A stretch of DNA of 64,000 nucleotides from NCBI RefSeq assembly GCF_002929555.1, contig NZ_PJJP01000021.1, positions 1-64,000 on the forward strand, written 5' to 3'. This DNA comes from Cryobacterium sp. N22. GTDB lineage: Bacteria > Actinomycetota > Actinomycetes > Actinomycetales > Microbacteriaceae. The first letter of the stretch is position 1. Every line of letters starts with the position of its first letter. The notes under the pieces are model-generated. The model did no database searches. It had not been told where the DNA came from and saw nothing but the letters and a program-made list of their open reading frames with translations. Shown piece after piece: positions 54,101-63,955 of this stretch. The position numbers and the translations under genes were made by a program.

Positions 54101-56587
54101 CTATGGCTGGCTCCCCGCCCCCGAGTTCCTGATGATCTCCTCGCTCAGCACGGGCAGCGCCAGGACGAGTTCGAGGACGGTTCGGGCGGTGCGCTGGACC
54201 TCACCGAGTGTGATGCCGTCTGGGCGGGCGAGGGAATCCAGCAGAGACGATGCCGCAGAGGTGTCGAAGTCGCCGGTGACGTGGTCGAACCATCCGCCGG
54301 GCATAAAGACGTCTACCTGCGCGCGGATCCGGTAAGCGTCGTCAGCCAAAGCCGGGAAATCCGGGTCGACGGCGCGCTGCATCCACCAGTCGGTGATCAC
54401 CGTTCCCTCAAATCCCCACTCCTCCCGAAGGATCGTCGTGCACAACTCGTCGTTGTAGTGCGACCATGCGCCGTTGATTTTGTTGTACGACGTCATGAGG
54501 GTGTGCGGGCGCGCCTGGGCGAGGCAGATCTGAAACCCGCGCAGGTAGATCTCCCGCAGTGCCCGTTCCGAGACCCTTGAGTCGTTGAGGTTCCGGTTGG
54601 TTTCCTGGTTGTTGCACGCAAAGTGTTTGGGGCAGGCCGCTACGCCCGCTTCCTGGATGCCGGCCACGACTGCGGCCGCGAAAAGGCCGGTGACCAGCGG
54701 ATCCTCGGAGAAGTACTCGAAGTTGCGCCCGCACAGGGGGTCACGGTGAATGTTCATTCCCGGGCTGAGTAGCACGTGCGTGCCCTTGCGGACCATCTCC
54801 GCGCCGTGGCTCGCCGCGAGTCGACGCACGAGCGGGGTGTTCCAGGTTGAGGCGAGTGCCGCTCCGCAGGGCAGGAGCGCAGCGTAGGCCGACAGCCGAA
54901 TGCCGGAGGGGCCGTCCGTCGTCGTAATGGGAGGCACGCCCTTGGCGCGCAGCGACGCGGTGATGCCGCCGAACACGCCAGCGTTCCCGGGCGTCCCGAG
55001 CGGGCTGTCCATGACTACGTCACCTCGGGTGAGCGCTTCCAGGTCCTCGTGGGATAGCTGGGCCACAAACTCGTCGAGGGTCGCTGCCCCTTCAGCGACA
55101 TCGGCGAGGGTGATGTCCTGGCTTCCGGTCTGCTCCAGCATCGGAACCGTGCGTGCCAGGAGCCGTTCGCGGCGCGAGACCTCACGCGTGGGGACATCCT
55201 GCCACCCGACGACGGCGCGACCGGCGTCGTCGCGGTCGAGAATCATCCGTTGGAAGGGGTGGGCGGCGGCGGGTGCGCACGCCTCGGTCAGCTGTTCGAC
55301 GACGCGCAGCTCGCTGAGCGTGAACGAGGCGATCGGGGTCGCCGCGCGCACGTCGGTGCCGGCGAATACCGTGTATGTACCGGCCTCGAGGACGTAGGCG
55401 GACCTATGGCCGGTCACCCCGGAATCGTCGTAAGAGGCCAGAGAGGCGATCGGGAAAGCCAGGTGCAACGACTCGCTCTCGCCCGGGGCCAGCCGTCGCG
55501 ACTTCGCGAAGGACGCCAGCGTCCGGGCAGGCTTGCCGAGCTCGCCGTCCGGCGCTTGGACGTACACCTGGACGACCTCAGCGCCCGGATGCTCCGTCCC
55601 GGCGTTGCTCACGAGCGCGGTGACGGTGACCTCCTCGTCGTTGACCTGGGCCGTGGCCACCACATCGAGTCTCGAGTACCCGAGGCCGAACCCGAAGGGA
55701 AAGAGGACGGCGTCGGGCGCGAAGGTTTCGAAGTACCGGTAGCCGACGTAAATGTCCTCCGCGTAGTCGTTGTGCTCGAGCCCGCCGAAGTTCGGTGCGC
55801 TCGGGTAGTCGGCGTAGTGACGTGCGATGGTGTCGGTGAGTCGCCCTCCGGGCACCTGCACCCCGGTCAGGACGTCCGCGATAGCCCGCGCGCCCTCCAT
55901 GCCGCCCTGCCAGGCGTAGAGCACCGAGGAGATCGCCTCGCCGTACTGGTCCAGCCACGCGAGATCGATGACGTTCCCGCAATCGAGCACGACGACCGTG
56001 TTTGTGAAGGCTGAGGTGACCGCGTCCAGCAGGCTCTTCTCCGCGTCCGTGAGGTAATAGCTGCCCTGGGTCAGGGTGTTCTCTCGCGCCTCCCCCGCGG
56101 CACGTCCCAAGACGATGACGGCGACGTCCGCCCGGGTTGCGGCGGCTCGAACGGCCTCGTCTTCGAGGGGCATCTCCTCGAAGTAGCGCGGCCAATTCCC
56201 CCAGGTGCCATCGTCGGGTGGGTTCTCCTCACACCAGCGTGTGTAGGTCGCGGCGAGCTCTGCGTCGACGATGACCTGACCGCCGTCGCGCAGGGCGTCC
56301 AGAAGGTTCCAGGAGTACGGCGTGTTGACGTCGCCGCCCGACCCGTACCCGACCGAGAAGTAGTCGATCTGGACCCGCCCGAAGAGCGCAATGCGCGACC
56401 CCCCGCGCAGAGGGAGGGTCCCGTCGTTGCGGAGCAGGACCGTCCCATCAGCTGCGGACTCCCTGCACAGGGCGACGAGTTCAGGGTCGATAAAGGTGTC
56501 GGTGTCAACCAGGCCCGTGGAGGCCTGCGCCAATTCCTGTTCGCCCGCCGAGAGCGATGGGGTGGGGCGCTCCGCCGGCGATTTCAT
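54101..56587 (-). CDS. GH3 beta-glucosidase with permuted domain order
   Basis: An 828-residue enzyme in which the (alpha/beta)6 C-terminal GH3 domain and fibronectin-like domain come first, about residues 50-430 (GSYYLTDAEKSLLD, FGFGLGYS, GAEVVQVYVQAP). The catalytic TIM barrel comes last, about 520-828. The nucleophile is the Asp in GTVITDWWM near 733; KHFACNNQETNRN and PGMNIHRDPLCGRNFEYFSEDP are GH3 core motifs. The permuted order is known for Ruminococcus/Butyrivibrio-type beta-glucosidases. ATG 56587 follows GGAGGAA; an upstream ATG at 56602 is in frame. Likely cuts sophorose or short beta-glucans made or left by the phosphorylase. Confidence 0.9.
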   Translation of the reverse strand: MKSPAERPTPSLSAGEQELAQASTGLVDTDTFIDPELVALCRESAADGTVLLRNDGTLPLRGGSRIALFGRVQIDYFSVGYGSGGDVNTPYSWNLLDALRDGGQVIVDAELAATYTRWCEENPPDDGTWGNWPRYFEEMPLEDEAVRAAATRADVAVIVLGRAAGEARENTLTQGSYYLTDAEKSLLDAVTSAFTNTVVVLDCGNVIDLAWLDQYGEAISSVLYAWQGGMEGARAIADVLTGVQVPGGRLTDTIARHYADYPSAPNFGGLEHNDYAEDIYVGYRYFETFAPDAVLFPFGFGLGYSRLDVVATAQVNDEEVTVTALVSNAGTEHPGAEVVQVYVQAPDGELGKPARTLASFAKSRRLAPGESESLHLAFPIASLASYDDSGVTGHRSAYVLEAGTYTVFAGTDVRAATPIASFTLSELRVVEQLTEACAPAAAHPFQRMILDRDDAGRAVVGWQDVPTREVSRRERLLARTVPMLEQTGSQDITLADVAEGAATLDEFVAQLSHEDLEALTRGDVVMDSPLGTPGNAGVFGGITASLRAKGVPPITTTDGPSGIRLSAYAALLPCGAALASTWNTPLVRRLAASHGAEMVRKGTHVLLSPGMNIHRDPLCGRNFEYFSEDPLVTGLFAAAVVAGIQEAGVAACPKHFACNNQETNRNLNDSRVSERALREIYLRGFQICLAQARPHTLMTSYNKINGAWSHYNDELCTTILREEWGFEGTVITDWWMQRAVDPDFPALADDAYRIRAQVDVFMPGGWFDHVTGDFDTSAASSLLDSLARPDGITLGEVQRTARTVLELVLALPVLSEEIIRNSGAGSQP

Positions 56588-56604
56588 CTGATGTTCCTCC
56601 ATGG

Positions 56605-59600
56605 TCAGGCCTCAAGGGTGCTGCGGTCGACGCCGACGTGAACGTCGAGGACCGAGGTTCCGACGAGGTCCGCGAACGAGACGGACAGGCCACCCTGGCG
56701 GTAATGCTCAGTCGTCTTGACCCCGGTGAGGGGCGCGCCGTCGGCCATCACGTGGACGTCCCCGCTGCCGGGCTCGACGTGGAAGCGTACCGTGCGAGGC
56801 TCGCCTGCAAGATCCATGGTGATGGTGAGGCCGTCGTCCTCGAGAGCGAGGACCGGGTCTATGACCACCGCTCCGGCTCGCTCGATGAGACCGAGCGCTC
56901 CCTGCACCAGCTGGCGAAGGTAGATACCGGGGCCGCTGGAGTAGACGCGCCATCCACCCTTGACCGCGACCGTTCCCTCTCGCAACCGGTCGAAATTCGC
57001 GGCGGCGTCATAGCGGTCGGTGAAGGCCGCGTCGGAGGAGGAGTAGTAGCAGTTTCGCTGGCGCGGCATGCTCGTGCTCAGTCGCGCGAACTGGCCGACT
57101 GGGCTGATTCTCAGCAGCTCGGTGACGAGCCGCTCACGGCCCAGCGTCGCGAGGGCCTGCGTGTAGCGGATGTGGGCGTGGGTGTACATGAGCCCGACTT
57201 CGCGGCCGAAGTTCGCCGCTTGCTCACCACGACGGAAGAAGCGCGTCTGACCTTCGTGGAAGGGCGCGGGCCGGTCCATGAGGCGGACGCCGTCGGGGAA
57301 GTGCAGGTGCTCCTCGACGAGGCTCTCGTGGCGCAAGACTTGCGCGGGGGTGAACAGCCCGGCGATGATCGACCGGGTCATCGGGATGAGCCGGTAGGAA
57401 AGCCCCGTCCGGTCGTCGTTCGGGTGCAGCACGGGCCGCGGGCCCTCGGGGGTGAAGACAACGTAGCCGGCGAGCACATCGTCGATGATGAGACGCTCAG
57501 CGAATTCAGCCGCTATCGTCGACGCCTCGGACATGAGGTCGGTGGCGAGCGAGTCGTGCGCGGTCCCCCGAAGCTGGCCGCCGAGGGTGCTGACCGCCTG
57601 AAACAGAAGGGCGACGGTCCAGGCGGAGGCCATCTCACTGCTCATTGAGGCCTGTGCGGGCTGGAGGGTGTCATCCCAGTCGCCCTCACCGTACGAGAGC
57701 AGTTCGGTTCCGGGGGCGCGGTGGCTGCGGATGTAGTTCAGGGAGGCGCGCACATGGTCGGCGAGGGGCGCGGCCGCGGTGCCCGGGCGGCGCAGCTCGC
57801 CGTCCCAGTACGGCACCTCGAGGTCGAGGATCGTCGTGTCGCCGGTCGCCGCGAGGTACTCCCCCAGCGCCATAAGGGGCCAGACGACGACGTCGCCGTG
57901 GGCCTCGTCGGAATACCGCTCGCGGTAGGCGTCGAACATGAACCATTGCGGCAGGGTCCCGTCCGGGGACTGCTGGGCGAACACCCGGCGGACGATCTCG
58001 CCCGCCGCGTCGAAGTGGCCGAAGGCGAGGTTGAGCTCGAGCGGTCCCTGGCAGACGTCACGGGTGCCCCAGGCCGCGCCAGAGTATTGCTCGAGACCGT
58101 GCGGGACGAGGAAGTGGACCAGCGCGTTCTGCGTGAACCACGGCAGCAGGAGGTTGATCTCGGCGAGGCGGCCGTCGCCCTCGACCCGCAGGTTGCGCGT
58201 GTAGTCGGCGATGTAACCGCGGTGCGCTGCGAGCTCGGCGGCGACGTCAAGTGGGTTGTTGAGCACGGCCTCGGCGTGGGCGAGGGCGTCCGCAGCGCCG
58301 TCGAGGTCACCGGAGAGCACGAGCGATGCCGAGGTCGTCGCGTCGAAAGCGACAGCCGTCAGGTTCGTGCCATGGGAGCGGCCGTCGGGGAAGAGCGCCG
58401 CGTCGTCACCGAGGCGCCCGGCCTCACTGGCGAGTACGTAGACGAGATCAGGGCAGTGCTCGGCGACGTCGGTCCCGGCGTCCGCAGCGTAAACGAGCGC
58501 GCGCCCGTTGAGGGCCCGGCTTGCGGTCCACGACTGCTCGCCGAGCTCGACATCCACGGTGAGGATGATGTCGATCGGCTGCTCGGAGTCGATGCAGATC
58601 TCGATGGCGCGGGCGTCATGGCTTGCCGTGGTGCGCACGTCAATGCGACCGTGCTCGGTCGCGTAGATCCAACGGACCCCGCCGAGGTCGAGGACGAGGG
58701 CGGAGGGCACTCCGAGCAGCTGCCACCGGTCACCGACTCGAACGAGCGCCCGCACCCCTGAGGAACGCAGCAGGTTGAGGTGGTTGCGTTGGACGGAGAC
58801 GAAACGGTTGGCGGTCGTGTTCCCGACGACGACGTGCGAGGCGAAGACCCCGTAGGCGTAGGCCGTCGCAGAGAGGATGTTGTCGTTCGGGATGACGTCG
58901 GTGCCGGCCTTGAGGACGTGCCCGTGGGGTCGCTCGACCGCGAGCTCCTTCGCGCGGCTGACGACGTGGGTGGCCTCGGGCGTGAAGAAGGACATCAGAC
59001 GGCCGGCATCGTCGCGCTCGGGCTGGAGGACCCGGGACGACGCGTCGGAGTCCGCCGCCACGGTCCCGAGCTCGGTGAGCTCCGCGTCGGAGAGGTCGAG
59101 GCCGGCCAATAGCGGGGCCGATACCAACAGGGAGCGGGACGACGCGTGGGGCTCGGCAGCGGGAGCGGTATTCGCTGTGGCGGAGCGCACGCCGTCGTGC
59201 GGTGCCGAGGGCGCGCTGCTGAGGGCGAGCGCGAGCGCGCGATCGAACAGCCCAGGCACCTCGTCGAGGGCGTCAGCGAGCTCTCCGCGGTAATCCGCGA
59301 CCACGGCTGTCACCGCGTGCACGGTGCGCGGAGCGGTGAGATCGAACTCGGGGCCGAGCAGCACCGGTAAGGCGAACTCGTACTGATAGATGAGCGAGTC
59401 CCAGTCGGGCACGCCCAGGCTGTGAGCGCGGCCATCGATCTTCGCGTCGAGCCCATAGAAAGAGAATCCGTCGGTGAGGTAGGCGCGAGCTCCTTCGACG
59501 ATAGCGGTCACCGCCAGAGGCAGCACGGGCGCAGTCGCCATGGTCTGCCGGCTCGCGACGACGGTTCCGGCGCGGGCGTCGTCGAGCACGTGGTGCACGA

Positions 59601-60144
59601 CGTACTGGCTCACGTAGGGCTCGTTGTTGACGGCCGTCGAGAACGGCACGAGGGCAAGGTCCTGGGCGAAGATGACGTCGTAGATGGCGTCCGCCGCGCC
59701 GGGCTCAGCGGCCGCGAGGTCCACCCGCCACACCCAGACGTCACCCTGCGGGTCGAGAGTGAGAGTCACCACGTAGCCGGCCCCGAGGGCCTGACCCGAC
59801 CAGCGCACGCAGCCCGGCGCCTCAGCGAAGTCACCGGCCGAGCGTCCACCGACGAGCGGCACCCCCTCGACAATGCGAGCACCCGAGGCGTCCAGGCCGT
59901 GGCGGCGCAAGAACACGCCGCCGACCATGGCGTCATGCTCGCTCGGCACATACTGGTTCACCAGCATCGACTCCCCATACGTGATGGCACGCACGTCACC
60001 TGCGGCCGACAGCTCGATGCGGGTGGTCCCCGCCTCAAGCAACGCCGCCGTCGGCGCGACACTCATGGGGCTACGGTCGCCTGGCAGGACCGAGGCTGCT
60101 GCGGCAGGATCGGCAGTGGACGGGTGGGCGGTGTGCGTGGTCAC
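56605..60144 (-). CDS. GH94 glycoside phosphorylase, 1,2-beta-oligoglucan phosphorylase-like
   Basis: An 1179-residue enzyme with an N-terminal beta-sandwich and a C-terminal (alpha/alpha)6 barrel. QYSGAAWGTRDVCQGPLEL (about 690) and GEGDWDDTLQPAQ (about 822, the likely general acid Asp) match GH94 phosphorylases of the sophoro-oligosaccharide type. Length is near that class (about 1100). It would split beta-1,2-glucan oligomers with phosphate into glucose-1-phosphate. The GH3 gene follows 17 bases on. GTG 60144 follows GAGGAATACC. The family is assigned from motifs only; a cellobiose or laminaribiose phosphorylase is less likely. Confidence 0.72.
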   Translation of the reverse strand: MTTHTAHPSTADPAAAASVLPGDRSPMSVAPTAALLEAGTTRIELSAAGDVRAITYGESMLVNQYVPSEHDAMVGGVFLRRHGLDASGARIVEGVPLVGGRSAGDFAEAPGCVRWSGQALGAGYVVTLTLDPQGDVWVWRVDLAAAEPGAADAIYDVIFAQDLALVPFSTAVNNEPYVSQYVVHHVLDDARAGTVVASRQTMATAPVLPLAVTAIVEGARAYLTDGFSFYGLDAKIDGRAHSLGVPDWDSLIYQYEFALPVLLGPEFDLTAPRTVHAVTAVVADYRGELADALDEVPGLFDRALALALSSAPSAPHDGVRSATANTAPAAEPHASSRSLLVSAPLLAGLDLSDAELTELGTVAADSDASSRVLQPERDDAGRLMSFFTPEATHVVSRAKELAVERPHGHVLKAGTDVIPNDNILSATAYAYGVFASHVVVGNTTANRFVSVQRNHLNLLRSSGVRALVRVGDRWQLLGVPSALVLDLGGVRWIYATEHGRIDVRTTASHDARAIEICIDSEQPIDIILTVDVELGEQSWTASRALNGRALVYAADAGTDVAEHCPDLVYVLASEAGRLGDDAALFPDGRSHGTNLTAVAFDATTSASLVLSGDLDGAADALAHAEAVLNNPLDVAAELAAHRGYIADYTRNLRVEGDGRLAEINLLLPWFTQNALVHFLVPHGLEQYSGAAWGTRDVCQGPLELNLAFGHFDAAGEIVRRVFAQQSPDGTLPQWFMFDAYRERYSDEAHGDVVVWPLMALGEYLAATGDTTILDLEVPYWDGELRRPGTAAAPLADHVRASLNYIRSHRAPGTELLSYGEGDWDDTLQPAQASMSSEMASAWTVALLFQAVSTLGGQLRGTAHDSLATDLMSEASTIAAEFAERLIIDDVLAGYVVFTPEGPRPVLHPNDDRTGLSYRLIPMTRSIIAGLFTPAQVLRHESLVEEHLHFPDGVRLMDRPAPFHEGQTRFFRRGEQAANFGREVGLMYTHAHIRYTQALATLGRERLVTELLRISPVGQFARLSTSMPRQRNCYYSSSDAAFTDRYDAAANFDRLREGTVAVKGGWRVYSSGPGIYLRQLVQGALGLIERAGAVVIDPVLALEDDGLTITMDLAGEPRTVRFHVEPGSGDVHVMADGAPLTGVKTTEHYRQGGLSVSFADLVGTSVLDVHVGVDRSTLEA

Positions 60145-60177
60145 GGGTATTCCTCAATGCAGGCAGCTGCAAGTGGT

Positions 60178-60200
60178 GCGGGGGCGTGCAGGGGCCCCGC
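60178..60200 (-). terminator. Weak hairpin between transporter and enzyme genes
   Basis: GCGGGG and CCCCGC arms with an 11-base loop lie in the 126-bp gap before the phosphorylase. It may give lower expression of downstream or upstream genes; the case is weak. No other feature is seen in the gap. Confidence 0.3.
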
Positions 60201-60270
60201 AGGATGGCGCTAACGGTGTGGTTCAGACGTGCAATTCAGCGGTCGCGCGTCTCAGATACTCCGGCGTCGG

Positions 60271-62013
60271 TCATCGCCCGGCTCCCGCGCGCTGCGGCTG
60301 CGGGATCGCCTCGAGCAGCTGCATCGTGTAGGGGTCCTGGGGGAACCGGAGCACCTGGGCGGTCTGCCCGGACTCCACGACCCGGCCCTGGTTGAGAACC
60401 ATGATCTGGTCGGTCACCAGCCGGGCGGAGAGCAGGTCGTGGGTGATGTAGAGCATCGAGACGCCGAACGTGACCCGCAGACCGTCGAGCAGCGCGAGTA
60501 CGCCGGCGCGCAACGACACGTCGAGCATCGAGACGGGTTCGTCCGCGATGATCACCTGCGGGTCGCAGGCGAGTGCGCGGGCAATGACGACCCGCTGACG
60601 TTGCCCGCCGGACAGCTGGTGCGGGAGCTTCGCCGCGAACTGCTCCACGGGCGTCAGCCCCACGGTGTCCAGGAGCTCGAGCACGCGGGTGCGGGCTGCG
60701 GCGCCGCGCAGATCGGTGTAGTTGAGGACGGGGCGCATGAGCGCGTACTCGACAGTGTGCAGCGGGTTGAGCGCGGAGTACGGGTCCTGGAAGACCATCT
60801 GCACCTCCCGGCGGAGATCCCGGAGCCCTGTGCGCCGGAGCCGGTCGACCCGGGCCTCGCCGAAGTGGATCGTGCCCGATGTGGGACGTTCCACGCCGGT
60901 GATCAGCTTGGCGAGAGTGGACTTGCCCGACCCACTCGCTCCGACCAGGGCCATGGACTGGCCCGGTTCGAGGGTGAAGGAGACGTGGTCGACGGCGGTG
61001 ACCGGGTCGCTGCCGCGGCGCGGCCGAGGATAGACCTTGCTGACGTCGTCGACCACGATGGCCGCCGCGTCGGGCCGCCCCGCCCGGCGCCGGACGGGCG
61101 TGGCAGGCGCGGAGGGCGCTGCCGTCACGGGATCGCCGTCGGCTGGGGACACGACGCCGAGGACGGTGTCGTGCCCGGTGAGAGAGATCGTCGAGCCGCG
61201 CACGAGGAGTCCCGGCACCTCGACGACCTCCGCGCGGGGGTCGGCGTAGTGGCCGAGCAACATCTGCGTGTACTCGTGCTGCGGGTCGTGCAGGATCTGC
61301 TCCGACGTGCCGTCCTCCACGATGACGCCCTCGCTCATGACCATGACCCGTGACGTCGACTCGAGTACGACGCCGAGGTCGTGACTGATCAGCAGCGCCG
61401 TGAAGTTCTCCGACTTCTGCAGCTCCCGGATGGTGCCCATGACGGCGTGCTGCACGAGAACGTCCAGAGCTGTGGTCGGCTCGTCGAAGACCATGAGCTG
61501 CGGCTCGAGCGACAGCGCGAGGGCGATCGAGACGCGTTGCCTCATGCCGCCGGAGAGCTCACCGGGGAAGCGGTCGAGCACATCGCGGGGCAGCTCGACC
61601 TTCTCGACGAGCTCGTAGGCTCGCGCGAGCCGCTTGCTCTTGGGCACGTGGTCGTGCGCCGCGAAGATGTCGCCGAAGTGTTTGCGAATCGAGCGCACCG
61701 GGTTGAGCGCGTTCATGCCGGACTGCAGCACCATCGCGAAACCGCCCTGGCGCTGCTTGCGCAGCTCCTCCTCATCCATGCTCGCGATATCGCGGCCGTC
61801 GAAAAGGATCGTGCCCTGCGAGATGCGGGCCGGCGCCTTGGCGAGGCGGGTGACCGCGAAGCCGAGGGTCGACTTTCCGGAGCCCGACTCCCCCACCAGG
61901 CCGACGAACTCGCCTCGTTCCAGGGAGAAAGAAGCGTTCTTGACCGCGTAGGTCGGCTCCGCGCCGCGCGGTTCGTAGATGACCGACAGGTTGTTGGCCT
62001 CGAGCAGGCTCAT
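60271..62013 (-). CDS. Fused dual ABC transporter ATPase (DppD-DppF type)
   Basis: A 580-residue protein with two nucleotide-binding domains of the peptide/opine class. Half 1 (1-260) has GESGSGKST, LSGGMRQRVSIALAL and LMVFDEPTTALD. Half 2 (about 325-580) has GASGSGKST, LSGGQRQRVVIARAL and VIIADEPVSMLD. Each has a Q-loop (LQSGMNALNP and FQDPYSALNP). In most operons these are separate DppD and DppF proteins. It powers the two permeases just upstream (ATGA overlap). Confidence 0.93.
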   Translation of the reverse strand: MSLLEANNLSVIYEPRGAEPTYAVKNASFSLERGEFVGLVGESGSGKSTLGFAVTRLAKAPARISQGTILFDGRDIASMDEEELRKQRQGGFAMVLQSGMNALNPVRSIRKHFGDIFAAHDHVPKSKRLARAYELVEKVELPRDVLDRFPGELSGGMRQRVSIALALSLEPQLMVFDEPTTALDVLVQHAVMGTIRELQKSENFTALLISHDLGVVLESTSRVMVMSEGVIVEDGTSEQILHDPQHEYTQMLLGHYADPRAEVVEVPGLLVRGSTISLTGHDTVLGVVSPADGDPVTAAPSAPATPVRRRAGRPDAAAIVVDDVSKVYPRPRRGSDPVTAVDHVSFTLEPGQSMALVGASGSGKSTLAKLITGVERPTSGTIHFGEARVDRLRRTGLRDLRREVQMVFQDPYSALNPLHTVEYALMRPVLNYTDLRGAAARTRVLELLDTVGLTPVEQFAAKLPHQLSGGQRQRVVIARALACDPQVIIADEPVSMLDVSLRAGVLALLDGLRVTFGVSMLYITHDLLSARLVTDQIMVLNQGRVVESGQTAQVLRFPQDPYTMQLLEAIPQPQRAGAGR

Positions 62014-62975
62014 CGTCCGGTTCCTTCCCGAAGGCGGGGGTTGGACAGGCCGTCCACCCCGAAGTTGATAAGAGTGAGCGACGTGGCAATCAGTGCGATG
62101 CACAGGCCGGGTGCGAACAGCAGCACCCACTGGCCGGTGAGCAGCGCATTTGAATTCGACGCCCAGAAGAGCATGGATCCCCAGCTCACGGTCGTCGTGT
62201 CGCCGATGCCGAGGAACGACAGGCCCGACTCCGCGAGGATCGCCGACGTCGCGGCACCGAAGAAGCTTCCGGTGATGAGCGACGTCATGTTCGGCAGGAT
62301 CTCGTGGAACACGATGCGGGTGGCGCCGTCTCCGGCGAATTGCGCCGCGGTGATGAAGTCACGACCGCGGATGGACTGCGTCTGCGAGCGGAGCACCCGG
62401 GCCCCGTAGGCCCACCCGGTGAGCACGACGACGAAGATGATCATGGTCATGCCGCCGTTCTGCAGGTAGGCCGCTATGACGATCATGAGCGGGAGCCCCG
62501 GGATGACGAGCACGAGGTTGACGATGAAGTTGATGATCTCGGCGAGCGGGCCACGGATATAGCCCCAGGACAGTCCGACGACGACCGCGATGAGCGTGGA
62601 AAGGAACCCGGCGATGAAGCCGACGAGCACCGAGATCCGGGCACCGAAGATCACTTGCGAGAGCACGTCCTCGCCGGCGGCGGTGGTGCCGAACCAGTGG
62701 CTGCCGGATGGCGATTGGTTGCGACCGAAGCCGTTCTCGCTCGCACCGTAGGGCGCGATGAGCGGCGCGAAGATGGCGAGGGCCACGAAGGCGAGGAGCA
62801 GGACGACGCCGATGCGGGCCTTCTTGTTGCTCCAGATGGTGGAGGCGCCGCGCGAGAGCACCCGCAGTGGCGAAGCCGGTCCGTGCGGCTTGGGGACGGC
62901 GGGGTCAGCACCACCCGCGGTCTGGTGGGGCGGCGTCGAGCCCGTGGGCTCGGGGAGGTTCACTACAGCAGTCAT
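62010..62975 (-). CDS. Dpp-type ABC transporter permease (DppC-like)
   Basis: A 321-residue permease with a cytoplasmic N-terminal stretch and six TMs (start IGVVLLLAFVALAIFAPLI). SHWFGTTAAGEDVLSQVIFGARISVLVG is the oligopeptide-permease family signature, and GRDFITAAQFAGD carries the EAA-type loop. The ATG at 62975 overlaps the stop of the DppB-like gene. The operon context suggests an oligosaccharide substrate. Confidence 0.92.
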   Translation of the reverse strand: MTAVVNLPEPTGSTPPHQTAGGADPAVPKPHGPASPLRVLSRGASTIWSNKKARIGVVLLLAFVALAIFAPLIAPYGASENGFGRNQSPSGSHWFGTTAAGEDVLSQVIFGARISVLVGFIAGFLSTLIAVVVGLSWGYIRGPLAEIINFIVNLVLVIPGLPLMIVIAAYLQNGGMTMIIFVVVLTGWAYGARVLRSQTQSIRGRDFITAAQFAGDGATRIVFHEILPNMTSLITGSFFGAATSAILAESGLSFLGIGDTTTVSWGSMLFWASNSNALLTGQWVLLFAPGLCIALIATSLTLINFGVDGLSNPRLREGTGR

Positions 62976-63952
62976 CGGCGGGTCCTCGGATCCAATAGTC
63001 CGTACAAGATGTCGACCAGGAAGTTCGCGAGCAGGATGCTGATCGTGATCATGAGGAACAGAGCCTGCATGAGCGGGAAGTCCTGGTTCGTGACCGCGTT
63101 GAAGAGCAAGTAGCCCACACCGGGGTAGTTGAAGACCTGCTCGACCAGCAGCGACCCGCCGACCACACCGCCCAGCGCCAGGCCGAAGCCCGTGAGGTTG
63201 GGGAGGATGGCGTTGCGGGCGGCGTACTTGACGGCGACGGTGCGGGTGCGCAGGCCGTTGGCTTCGGCGAAGGTCACGTAGTCGTCGCCGAGGGTGTTGA
63301 TCATGTTGTTGCGCATCCCGAGTATCCAGCCGCCGACGGAGGTGACGAGGATGGTCAGGGCGGGCAGCCAGGCGTGGCCGATCGCGTCGCCGATGAAGGC
63401 GAGGCTGAGGTTGGGAGTCGATTCGAGGCCGTACGCGCCCGAGGTCGGGAACCACTTGAGCGTGTAGCCGAGGAAGAAGACGAGCAGCAGGGCGGTCCAG
63501 AAGTAGGGGAACGCCGACGTGAACGTTCCGCCCAGTGTGGGCAGCGTGTCCAGCCAGGTGCCGCGCTTCCAGGCGGCGAGGACACCGAGCAGGGTTCCGA
63601 GGATGAACGCCACGATCGTCACCAGACCGACCATGACGAGCGTCCACGGGAGCGCGTTCATGACCAGCGAGGAGACGCTCTGCGGGAAGAACGTGTACGA
63701 GACCCCGAAGTCGAGATGCGCCACGTTGCCGAGGTACTGAACGTACTGCGACCAGGTGTCGCCGGTCGGGACGCCGAGTTGAGCCTCGATGGCTGCTCGG
63801 GTCGCGGGATCCACAGGGCCGTTTTGTGCCAGCTTCGCGATGGCCGCGTCAGCCGGTGTGCCGGGCATGAGGCGCGGCAGCAGGAAGTTCAGGGTGATCG
63901 CGGCCCACGCGGTCAGGAGCAGCAAGCCAAGCTTGCGCAGGGGGTACCACAC
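62972..63952 (-). CDS. Dpp-type ABC transporter permease (DppB-like)
   Basis: A 326-residue permease with six TMs (LGLLLLTAWAAITLNFLLPRLMPG first). VTFAEANGLRTRTVAVKYAARNAILPNLTGFG is the typical EAA loop, and the C-terminal LLVEQVFNYPGVGYLLFNAV is the family end block. Its GTG start is 3 bases after the stop of the upstream partial gene. The solute-binding protein should lie beyond 64000. Confidence 0.92.
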   Translation of the reverse strand: MWYPLRKLGLLLLTAWAAITLNFLLPRLMPGTPADAAIAKLAQNGPVDPATRAAIEAQLGVPTGDTWSQYVQYLGNVAHLDFGVSYTFFPQSVSSLVMNALPWTLVMVGLVTIVAFILGTLLGVLAAWKRGTWLDTLPTLGGTFTSAFPYFWTALLLVFFLGYTLKWFPTSGAYGLESTPNLSLAFIGDAIGHAWLPALTILVTSVGGWILGMRNNMINTLGDDYVTFAEANGLRTRTVAVKYAARNAILPNLTGFGLALGGVVGGSLLVEQVFNYPGVGYLLFNAVTNQDFPLMQALFLMITISILLANFLVDILYGLLDPRTRR

Positions 63953-63955
63953 GGG

